Below are positions 1 to 5,556 of a DNA stretch of 6,036 nucleotides, piece by piece. Where the stretch lies: positions 1-6,036 of the forward strand of contig CALVOD010000083.1 of the NCBI GenBank assembly GCA_944350065.1. Reading direction: 5' to 3'. The DNA comes from an uncultured Clostridia bacterium (GTDB taxonomy: Bacteria > Bacillota > Clostridia > Christensenellales > DTU072). The translations under genes were made by a program, and so were the position numbers. Every line of letters starts with the position of its first letter. Position 1 is the stretch's first letter. The notes beneath the pieces were generated by a model. The model saw only the letters and a program-made list of their open reading frames with translations, was not told the DNA's origin and did no database searches.

Positions 1-21
1 GGGGTGCCGACGGGAAAGAGG

Positions 22-1389
22 TCAGTCTTTCTTCTCGGCGTCGGCGATTATCGCCTTGGCGGCGCGCTTGCCGGCGCTCATGGCGAGTATAACCGTCGCG
101 GCGCCCGTCGCCGCGTCGCCGCCGCAATAGACGCGCTCCATGGACGTGAGTCCGTCTTCGTCTACGACTATCGTGCCGCGCGAAGTCGTCGCAAGCTCCG
201 GCGCGGAATTCTTGATGATGGGATTGGGCGAGGTGCCGAGCGCCATTATAAGCTGGTCGCACGGGATATCGAATTCGCTTCCCGCTATCGGCACGGGTCT
301 GCGTCTGCCGCGTTCGTCGGGCTCCCCGAGCTCCATCTTTATGCAACGTACGCCTTCGACGCGATCCTTGCCGAGCACCTCCACGGGATTGGTGAGGAGT
401 TTAAGCTCTATACCTTCCTCCTCGGCGTGATGTATCTCCTCACGTCTTGCGGGCATTTCGTCGCGAGACCTGCGGTAAACTATCGTTACCTTCTCCGCGC
501 CCAGACGGAGCGCTGTGCGCGCCGCGTCCATAGCCACGTTGCCCGCGCCCACCACGATGACGTTATGCGCGCGCTGTACGGGCGTTGCGGAGTCTTTCTC
601 CATAGCTTTCATAAGGTTTACGCGCGTAAGAAATTCGTTGGCGGAGCATACTCCGTTCAAGCCTTCGCCCTTAATGTTCATGAACATCGGCAGGCCCGCT
701 CCGGTGCCGAGGAATATATAATCGTAGTCCTCTTTAAGATCGTCGAGCGTGAAGGTCTTACCCACCACGACGTTGGTTTCGATGCGCACGCCGAGTTCTT
801 TAAGCGTGTTTATCTCCGCCTTAACTATAGACTTCGGAAGCCTGAATTCAGGTATTCCGTAAACAAGCACTCCGCCCGGTTCGTGGAAGGCTTCGAATAC
901 GGTAACGTCGAAACCCGCTTTTGCGAGATCCGCGCCGCAGCTTAAACCGGCAGGTCCGCTGCCGACCACCGCCACGCGATAACCGTTGCGCACGGGGCTT
1001 TTTGCGGGCGTATGCCTCTTTATCGCGTAGTCGCCTACGAACCGCTCGAGCGCGCCGATGGCGACGGAACCGTTTTTCTTGAGTATGCAGTTGTTTTCGC
1101 ACTGCGTTTCCTGCGGGCACACGCGGCCGCATATCGAAGGCAGATTGTTATCCTGCTTGATGACGGTAGCCGCTCCCATTATGTCGCCTTCTTTGATTTT
1201 CGCGATGAACGCGGGAATGTTTATCCCCACGGGACAACCTTTGCGGCAAAGAGGGTTTTTGCAATTAAGGCAACGCGACGCTTCCTTAGCCGCGGTGGCT
1301 TCGTCGAATCCCGCGTTGACTTCCTCGAAGTTGTGCGCGCGCACCTCGGGCGCCGCTTCTCTCGTTTTGTTTCTCGGTAAGACAGCCAT
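22..1389 (-). CDS. nfnB: NfnB / GltA-type NADPH-dependent oxidoreductase, large subunit (often named NADPH-dependent glutamate synthase)
   Basis: A 455-residue cytoplasmic iron-sulfur flavoprotein of the GltD family. Visible in order: an N-terminal ferredoxin-like domain with two cysteine groups (C40, C43, C48, C52 and C87, C91, C97, C101) for two [4Fe-4S] clusters; an FAD-binding GSGPAG at 143-148; a GGVLVYGIPEFRLPK segment at 172-186; an NADPH-binding GAGNVAMDAAR at 281-291, followed by YRRSRDEMPAR at 305-315; and a C-terminal FAD motif with CGGD at 422-425. Length is normal for the family. Alone, such proteins are annotated as glutamate synthase small subunit (gltA/gltD). The NfnA-like gene directly upstream makes the large subunit of NADH-dependent ferredoxin:NADP+ oxidoreductase the better reading, by inference. 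No glutamate synthase large subunit is visible. The start overlaps the nfnA stop (TAATG) and has a GGAGGT site 8 nt upstream, so translation is probably coupled. The gene ends with TGA at 22-24. Confidence 0.93.
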   Translation of the reverse strand: MAVLPRNKTREAAPEVRAHNFEEVNAGFDEATAAKEASRCLNCKNPLCRKGCPVGINIPAFIAKIKEGDIMGAATVIKQDNNLPSICGRVCPQETQCENNCILKKNGSVAIGALERFVGDYAIKRHTPAKSPVRNGYRVAVVGSGPAGLSCGADLAKAGFDVTVFEAFHEPGGVLVYGIPEFRLPKSIVKAEINTLKELGVRIETNVVVGKTFTLDDLKEDYDYIFLGTGAGLPMFMNIKGEGLNGVCSANEFLTRVNLMKAMEKDSATPVQRAHNVIVVGAGNVAMDAARTALRLGAEKVTIVYRRSRDEMPARREEIHHAEEEGIELKLLTNPVEVLGKDRVEGVRCIKMELGEPDERGRRRPVPIAGSEFDIPCDQLIMALGTSPNPIIKNSAPELATTSRGTIVVDEDGLTSMERVYCGGDAATGAATVILAMSAGKRAAKAIIADAEKKD

Positions 1390-2216
1390 TATTTTTTACC
1401 TCCGCGTATTCTGCACATGTGTTCCGCTTCCTGTTCCTTATAGAAACCCGCGCGCAGGCGCGCTTCGTCGAAATCCACGAGATGTCCGTCGAATTCCGGT
1501 CCGTCCACGCAGGCGTATTTCCTTTCGCCGCCTACGGTCACCCTGCAGCAGCCGCACATCCCCGTGCCGTCCACCATGACCGAATTCATCGATACGATGG
1601 TATGCACTCCGAATTCCTTCGTCACGTCGCATACCGCCTTCATCATCATAAGCGGCCCCACCGCCATAACGACGTCGTATTTTTCGCCGCCGAGCAGTTC
1701 GCGCACCTTATCGGTGACGAAACCTTTGCCGCCCTTCGAGCCGTCGTCGGTCATTATGTGAAGCGCGGAAGCGAAATTGCCCATTTCGCGCTCGTACATC
1801 AAGAGCGATTCGTTACGCGCGCCGAGCACCACCGTAGCGGGCTTGCCTATCGAAGCAAGATATTTGGCTTGCGGGTATATGACCGCGCCGCCGATACCGC
1901 CTCCGACGAGCATTACCTTGCCGTAGCCGGTAAGATCGGTAGGGTTGCCGAGCGGACCTACGAAATCGGCGATATAGTCGCCCGCTCCGAGCTCGGCGAG
2001 TTTTGCCGTGGTCGCGCCCACGGTCTGCACGAGTATCGTCACCGTACCGAGAGTACGGTTGATATCGCATATCGTGAACGGTACGCGTTCGCCTTCGGAG
2101 TCCACGCGCAATATCACGAATTGCCCCGGGCGGGCGTTACGCGCCGCTTTGGGGGCGGAAATAACGTATTCGTTGACGTTTTCCGCAAGCGTTCTTTTAG
2201 CTTCTATGAGATACAT
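1389..2216 (-). CDS. nfnA: NfnA / SudB-type FAD- and NAD-binding subunit with [2Fe-2S] cluster (ferredoxin-NADP+ reductase-like)
   Basis: A 275-residue cytoplasmic protein of the ferredoxin-NADP+ reductase/PyrK superfamily, often annotated as sulfide/dihydroorotate dehydrogenase-like FAD/NAD-binding protein. The N-terminal barrel has the flavin motif RVPFTICD at 44-51 and GPLGNP at 87-92. The nucleotide fold has VGGGIGGAVIYP at 104-115, then TDDGSKGGKGFVTD at 156-169 and AVGPLMMM at 185-192. The C-terminal cluster motif is D216-x4-C221-x2-C224-x11-C236. Aspartate stands where PyrK has its first cysteine, a feature known from NfnA and one that argues against PyrK. With NfnB it should carry out reversible electron bifurcation, oxidising NADPH and reducing NAD+ and ferredoxin, or the reverse. 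The start is supported by a GAGG site 6-9 nt upstream on the minus strand and by the family-like N-terminus MYLIEAKR. It is the first gene of a two-gene operon with its own promoter. Confidence 0.92.
   Translation of the reverse strand: MYLIEAKRTLAENVNEYVISAPKAARNARPGQFVILRVDSEGERVPFTICDINRTLGTVTILVQTVGATTAKLAELGAGDYIADFVGPLGNPTDLTGYGKVMLVGGGIGGAVIYPQAKYLASIGKPATVVLGARNESLLMYEREMGNFASALHIMTDDGSKGGKGFVTDKVRELLGGEKYDVVMAVGPLMMMKAVCDVTKEFGVHTIVSMNSVMVDGTGMCGCCRVTVGGERKYACVDGPEFDGHLVDFDEARLRAGFYKEQEAEHMCRIRGGKK
1398..1403 (-). promoter_or_regulatory. Shine-Dalgarno site of nfnB inside the end of nfnA
   Basis: The minus strand reads GGAGGT, a full-strength ribosome-binding site, 8 nt before the nfnB ATG. 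It is embedded in the last codons of nfnA (Arg-Gly-Gly-Lys-Lys). Together with the TAATG overlap this fixes the nfnB start and suggests matched, coupled synthesis of the two subunits. Confidence 0.85.
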
Positions 2217-2238
2217 ATTTTCCTCACAATATAAATAA

Positions 2239-2269
2239 TTACGGATATTATATATCGTATTATCCGTAA
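2239..2269. promoter_or_regulatory. Candidate operator: 9-bp perfect inverted repeat over the nfnA promoter
   Basis: TTACGGATA at 2239-2247 is matched exactly by its reverse complement TATCCGTAA at 2261-2269, with a 13-nt spacer. The arm centres are 22 bp apart, about two helical turns, which suits a dimeric regulator binding one DNA face. One arm abuts the nfnA -35 box and the other touches the -10 box and the likely transcription start, so bound protein would block RNA polymerase. The dyad centre is also about 74 bp upstream of the predicted rsmG start site. The regulator is unknown; the arms do not match sites I recognise, such as Rex (TTGTTAAN4TTAACAA). Presence of the repeat is seen; its role is inferred. 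Confidence 0.6.
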
Positions 2270-2275
2270 ATTCAA
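2247..2275 (-). promoter_or_regulatory. Sigma-A type promoter of nfnA-nfnB
   Basis: Read on the minus strand: -35 TTGAAT (plus coordinates 2270-2275), a 17-bp spacer, then a perfect -10 TATAAT (2247-2252). The transcription start would fall near 2240, giving a leader of about 24 nt to the nfnA ATG, with room only for the GAGG ribosome-binding site. Box sequence, spacing and position upstream of the gene all agree. Confidence 0.75.
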
Positions 2276-2280
2276 GTAAT

Positions 2281-2303
2281 TTCGGTTTACACTTGCAACC
2301 GAA
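2281..2303. repeat. 7-bp inverted repeat overlapping the rsmG -35 box
   Basis: TTCGGTT at 2281-2287 and AACCGAA at 2297-2303 are exact reverse complements with a 9-nt spacer. The right arm overlaps the -35 box of the predicted rightward promoter. No T-run follows on either strand, so it is not an intrinsic terminator. It may be a second regulator site, but 7-bp arms can arise by chance. Confidence 0.35.
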
Positions 2304-2321
2304 GAAATAAGATGATATACT
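2293..2321 (+). promoter_or_regulatory. Sigma-A type promoter of rsmG (extended -10)
   Basis: TTGCAA (2293-2298), a 17-bp spacer, then TATACT (2316-2321) preceded by TGA, which gives an extended -10 (TGn). Transcription would start near 2328, leaving a leader of about 32 nt that contains the GAGAGG ribosome-binding site at 2350-2355. It probably drives rsmG and parB, and perhaps genes further right, since no clear internal promoter was found. Confidence 0.65.
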
Positions 2322-2359
2322 GTTTATAACTATAAGGACGCGCTTCGCCGAGAGGAAAA

Positions 2360-3061
2360 ATGGATTTCACGGCAAAATTAAGGGATAAATTCGCTAAATA
2401 CGGTTATCGCATAGACGACGCCGCGGCAGAAAAATTCCTTGAATATTACCGTTTTCTCTTAGAATATAACGCGAAGGTGAATCTCACCGCGATAACGGAC
2501 GAAGACGGCGTCACGGAGAAGCATTTTCTCGACAGCCTTGCGGCGGCGGAGTACCTCAAGGAGGGGGCGAAGGTCGCGGACGTCGGCAGCGGAGCGGGTT
2601 TCCCCGCGGTCGTTATCAAGATATACCGTCCCGATTCGGACGTGACGATGTTCGAGAGCAACGGCAAAAAAGCGACTTTTCTCGCCTTGCTTATTTCGAA
2701 ACTCGCGCTCGACGGGATACGCGTCGTCAATATGCGCGCGGAGGACGCGGGGCGTAAAGAGGAATTTCGCGGAGTTTTCGACGCGGTGACGGCGAGGGCG
2801 GTCACGGAAACGCGGGTGTTGCTCGAATACGCGATGCCGTTACTGAAAGAGGGCGGCGAACTTATGGCGTACAAGGCGCACTGCAAAGAGGAAAGGGAAG
2901 CGGCGGTAAACGCCGCGAAGATATTGAGAGCGGAGCTTGCGGAGGTAAAGGAATACTATATCGAAGGCAATTTCCGCACGTTATTAAGGTATATAAAGGC
3001 GGCGGAGACGCCTGAAAAATATCCCAGGCGAAACGCGCGTATCGCGAGCGAACCGTTATAA
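2360..3061 (+). CDS. rsmG: 16S rRNA (guanine527-N7)-methyltransferase RsmG (GidB)
   Basis: A 233-residue SAM-dependent methyltransferase that places the N7-methyl group on G527 of 16S rRNA (E. coli numbering), in the small subunit decoding region; loss of this modification is known to give low-level streptomycin resistance. Diagnostic segments: NLTAI at 41-45, HFLDSL at 55-60, the SAM-binding VADVGSGAGFPA at 72-83, an ExNxKKxxFL-type segment at 99-108, TARAV at 144-148, YKA at 171-173 and the C-terminal PEKYPRR at 218-224. The tail then reads NARIASEPL, whereas family members usually have a Gly-Thr-Pro type sequence followed by Pro-Leu. Length is normal. The start has GAGAGG 4 nt upstream. 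parB follows after 70 bp, the gene order expected near the origin in Bacillota. Confidence 0.95.
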   Translation: MDFTAKLRDKFAKYGYRIDDAAAEKFLEYYRFLLEYNAKVNLTAITDEDGVTEKHFLDSLAAAEYLKEGAKVADVGSGAGFPAVVIKIYRPDSDVTMFESNGKKATFLALLISKLALDGIRVVNMRAEDAGRKEEFRGVFDAVTARAVTETRVLLEYAMPLLKEGGELMAYKAHCKEEREAAVNAAKILRAELAEVKEYYIEGNFRTLLRYIKAAETPEKYPRRNARIASEPL

Positions 3062-3117
3062 TCGATAAGATTATACGCGGCGAACGGACGGGGCGAAAGC
3101 GGTCGGGGAATAAGAAG

Positions 3118-3124
3118 AAAGGAG
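3118..3124 (+). promoter_or_regulatory. Shine-Dalgarno site of parB
   Basis: AAAGGAG lies 7 nt before the parB ATG. The 70-bp rsmG-parB gap otherwise shows no promoter or terminator I can support, consistent with co-transcription. Confidence 0.7.
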
Positions 3125-3131
3125 AAGAGGT

Positions 3132-4016
3132 ATGGCAAAACGTATCGGAAAAGGACTCAGCGAATTACTTGCCAACATTGAGGACGAAAGGCTGAGCGCG
3201 CCCGTGAAGGTAGTGGAGGGCGAGAACGTCTATCAGATGGAGATAGCGAACATCGAACCCAATCCGGATCAGCCCCGTAAATATTTCGGGGAAGCGGCGC
3301 AACGCGAACTGGAAGATTCCATCAGGGTACACGGCGTACTTCAACCGTTGATACTCGTCAAGCGCGGCGACAAATATATGATAGTCGCGGGCGAAAGGCG
3401 TTATCGTGCGGCGAAAGCCATAGGACTTAACACGGTACCGGCGCTCGTCAAGCAGATAGACGACTCGATGATAAGGGAAATAAGCCTTATCGAAAACCTG
3501 CAGCGCGAGAACCTGAACGCCATCGAAGAAGCGGAAGCCATCGACGAACTGATGCGTATGAACGGCTACACGCAGGACAAACTTGCCGCGCGAATCGGCA
3601 AAGCGCGTTCGAGCGTGGCTAACACGTTGAGACTGCTCGCGCTCGACGACGAAGTCAAGAGTCTTGTAAGACAGGACCGTATATCGGCGGGACACGCCCG
3701 CGCGCTCGTACCGGTCACCGACAGGGAGACGCAGATAGATTTCGCGTATCAGGCGGCGGACGGCGAAATGACTGTGAGAGAGCTCGAACTCAAGGTGCGT
3801 TATTATCTCAATCCCGACAAGGCTCCGCGCAAAATGTCCGGAGCGGAGAAGGTAAGGCTTTCCGCGGAGATGCGCGGTTTCGTGGACGATATGAAACGCA
3901 TCTTCTCCACCAAAGTCAAGCTGGTCGGTAACGAGAACAAAGGCAGAATATATATCGATTATTATAACGCCGACGACCTGCAGAGAATTTACGAGCTGAT
4001 GAGTAAGCTCAAATAA
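3132..4016 (+). CDS. parB: ParB/Spo0J chromosome-partitioning CTPase, parS-binding type
   Basis: A 294-residue DNA-binding protein that loads at parS sites, slides as a CTP-bound clamp and organises origin segregation with ParA and SMC. The N-terminus carries the ParA-contact motif GKGLSELL (6-13). The CTP-binding domain has IEPNPDQPRK (41-50), GERRYRA (87-93) and ENLQRENLN (121-129). A helix-turn-helix spans about 146-168 (TQDKLAARIGKARSSVANT), then SAGHARAL (185-192); the dimerisation domain is about 245-294. By alignment to Caulobacter ParB from memory, the four specificity positions are R159, T165, A170 and G187. These equal the R/T/A/G set of ParB rather than the Q/K/K/R set of Noc, so it should bind parS. 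No parA is adjacent within the window. No perfect parS (TGTTTCACGTGAAACA) was seen. Confidence 0.93.
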   Translation: MAKRIGKGLSELLANIEDERLSAPVKVVEGENVYQMEIANIEPNPDQPRKYFGEAAQRELEDSIRVHGVLQPLILVKRGDKYMIVAGERRYRAAKAIGLNTVPALVKQIDDSMIREISLIENLQRENLNAIEEAEAIDELMRMNGYTQDKLAARIGKARSSVANTLRLLALDDEVKSLVRQDRISAGHARALVPVTDRETQIDFAYQAADGEMTVRELELKVRYYLNPDKAPRKMSGAEKVRLSAEMRGFVDDMKRIFSTKVKLVGNENKGRIYIDYYNADDLQRIYELMSKLK

Positions 4017-4032
4017 AAAATCGGAATACAAT

Positions 4033-4058
4033 GCGCCGCGGCGGAATCGCCGCGGCGC
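4033..4058. repeat. GC-rich perfect 11-bp hairpin between parB and gltX
   Basis: The arms at 4033-4043 (GCGCCGCGGCG) and 4048-4058 (CGCCGCGGCGC) are exact reverse complements around a 4-nt GAAT loop. The hairpin lies 17 nt after the parB stop and 41 nt before the gltX start. On the plus strand no T-run follows. On the minus strand a run of six T begins only after about 12 nt. It is therefore not a textbook intrinsic terminator in either direction. It could stabilise the 3' end of an rsmG-parB transcript, act as a weak or factor-assisted terminator, or affect gltX expression. The structure is certain; the role is not. Confidence 0.6.
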
Positions 4059-4098
4059 TCCGTACACAAAATAATCCAAACGATCCAACGGAGACGGT

Positions 4099-5556
4099 AT
4101 GTCAGTCAGAACGAGATTTGCGCCGAGTCCTACGGGCTTCATGCACATAGGCAATCTGCGCACGGCACTTTACGCGTATCTTTTCGCTCGCCATTACGGG
4201 GGCGAATTTATTTTGCGCATCGAGGACACGGACGAGAAGCGTTACGTGCCCGGCGCGGTGGAACTCATTTACCGCACGCTCGAAGCGAGCGGCTTCCGCA
4301 TAGACGAAGGCCCGCTTAACGGCGGCAAATACGGTCCTTACGTGCAGAGCGAAAGAAAAGCCATTTACGCCGAATACGCGCGTAAGCTCATCGAGCTTGG
4401 GGGTGCATATTATTGTTTTTGCGATAAAGAGCGTTTAGAATCCTTAACGGACGAAAACGGCAACCGCAAATACGATAAGCATTGTTTAAGGCTTTCGCCC
4501 GAGGAAGTAAGAAGGAAGCTCGAAGCGGGCGAGGAATACGTTATCCGTCAGAATATCCCCGAGCACGGAATGACCGAGTACGAAGATATGGTGTACGGCA
4601 GGATAGCGGTGGATTGCGCCGATCTCGAGGATAACATACTCATCAAGTCGGACGGAATGCCCACATACAATTTCGCCAACGTTATAGACGACCATTTGAT
4701 GGGGATAACGCACGTTATGCGCGGAGCGGAGTATTTGTCGAGTACGCCGAAATACAATCTCATTTACGCGGCGTTCGGTTGGGAGCCGCCGAAGTACGTG
4801 CATCTTCCCGCGATAATGAAGGACGCTCAACACAAACTTTCCAAAAGATACGGCGACGCCAATTTCGAGGATTTCATAGCGAAAGGATATCTGCCCGAAG
4901 CGATAATCAATTATATCGCGCTTTTAGGCTGGAGTCCCAAGAGCGATCTCGAAAAAATGGATATGGCGACGCTGACGGAGCTTTTCGGCGTGGAAGGAAT
5001 AAGCAAGTCGGGCAGCATTTTCGACGAGCCGAAAATGCGCTGGTTAAACGGGCTTTACGTCAAGGAATTGCCCGCCGAAAAATTCGCCGAGTTTGCCGAG
5101 CCCTGGTATGCAAAAAGCGTCGTCGCCGACAAATACGACCATTCGAAGTGGAACGCGCTTTTGCAAAGCAGGATAGATATTTTCTCCGAGATACCCGAAA
5201 AGGTGGCGTTCATCGAAGATTTCGGCGAATACGACCTTGCGCTTTACGACCACAAGAAACTTAAAGCGGACGCAAGCGTAGGATATACCGCGATAAAGTA
5301 CGCGCTGGAAGCGCTCGAACCGCTTGAAACCTTCGACGAAGAAAGCATTTCCGCGGCGTTTGCGGCGAAAGCCGAGGAGAAGGGAATGAAAAAAGGTCAG
5401 CTTCTCTGGAGCGTGCGCGTGGCGGTCACCGGCTACGCGGTAACCCCGGGCGGCGCTGTGGAAATGGCGGACATTCTCGGCAAAGAGGAAACTTTGAGAA
5501 GGCTCAATTTCAGTAAAGAACTCATAGAGAAAAAAGGCAATGTACAGAATAGCTGA
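4099..5556 (+). CDS. gltX: Glutamyl-tRNA synthetase
   Basis: A 485-residue class I aminoacyl-tRNA synthetase that charges tRNA-Glu with glutamate using ATP. The Rossmann catalytic domain opens with FAPSPTGFMHIGN (7-19), containing the HIGH-type HIGN at 16-19, then RIEDTDEKR (40-48). A zinc-site-like segment has C106, C108, Y125 and C129 in the usual insertion. DHLMGITHVMRGAEYLSSTPK at about 198-218 is the conserved tRNA and active-site region, and KLSKR at 246-250 is the KMSKS-type loop. The helical anticodon-binding domain runs from about 320 to the end and includes the conserved RVAVTG at 440-445. Length is typical. The start has GGAG 5 nt upstream. In bacteria lacking glutaminyl-tRNA synthetase the enzyme may also mischarge tRNA-Gln for GatCAB; that cannot be decided from this sequence. 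The stop overlaps the dut start. Confidence 0.97.
   Translation: MSVRTRFAPSPTGFMHIGNLRTALYAYLFARHYGGEFILRIEDTDEKRYVPGAVELIYRTLEASGFRIDEGPLNGGKYGPYVQSERKAIYAEYARKLIELGGAYYCFCDKERLESLTDENGNRKYDKHCLRLSPEEVRRKLEAGEEYVIRQNIPEHGMTEYEDMVYGRIAVDCADLEDNILIKSDGMPTYNFANVIDDHLMGITHVMRGAEYLSSTPKYNLIYAAFGWEPPKYVHLPAIMKDAQHKLSKRYGDANFEDFIAKGYLPEAIINYIALLGWSPKSDLEKMDMATLTELFGVEGISKSGSIFDEPKMRWLNGLYVKELPAEKFAEFAEPWYAKSVVADKYDHSKWNALLQSRIDIFSEIPEKVAFIEDFGEYDLALYDHKKLKADASVGYTAIKYALEALEPLETFDEESISAAFAAKAEEKGMKKGQLLWSVRVAVTGYAVTPGGAVEMADILGKEETLRRLNFSKELIEKKGNVQNS

Noticed and set aside
1..21. Sequence downstream of nfnB at the left edge
   Set aside because: Too short to assign; no terminator or start of another gene can be supported.
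4..945. Long open frame on the plus strand opposite nfnB
   Set aside because: The opposite strand encodes a full NfnB with all cofactor motifs. The plus-strand product shows no recognisable family and no ribosome-binding site; it is a by-product of GC-rich codon use.
1419..2234. Long open frame on the plus strand opposite nfnA
   Set aside because: Mirror of nfnA; composition rich in His, Arg and Tyr as expected of an antisense frame, with no domain.
2260..2269. TTATCCGTA resembling a DnaA box (TTATCCACA)
   Set aside because: The discriminating CA step is changed, only two inverted copies exist, and their position on a promoter suits an operator better than an origin.
2362..2377. parS-like half site at the rsmG start (TTTCACG followed by GCAAA)
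   Set aside because: Only about 10 of 16 positions match TGTTTCACGTGAAACA and the central CACGTG is broken; one arm alone is expected by chance.
3062..3131. Possible terminator or promoter between rsmG and parB
   Set aside because: No stable hairpin with a T-run and no pair of promoter boxes found; only the parB ribosome-binding site is supported.
4027..4032. TACAAT as a -10 box for a gltX promoter
   Set aside because: No acceptable -35 lies 16-18 bp upstream (TAAGCT at 17 bp), and the start would fall inside the hairpin.
3165..4163. 332-codon minus-strand open frame opposite parB and the start of gltX
   Set aside because: Covers almost exactly the antisense of ParB, has no promoter or ribosome-binding site and no recognisable domain.
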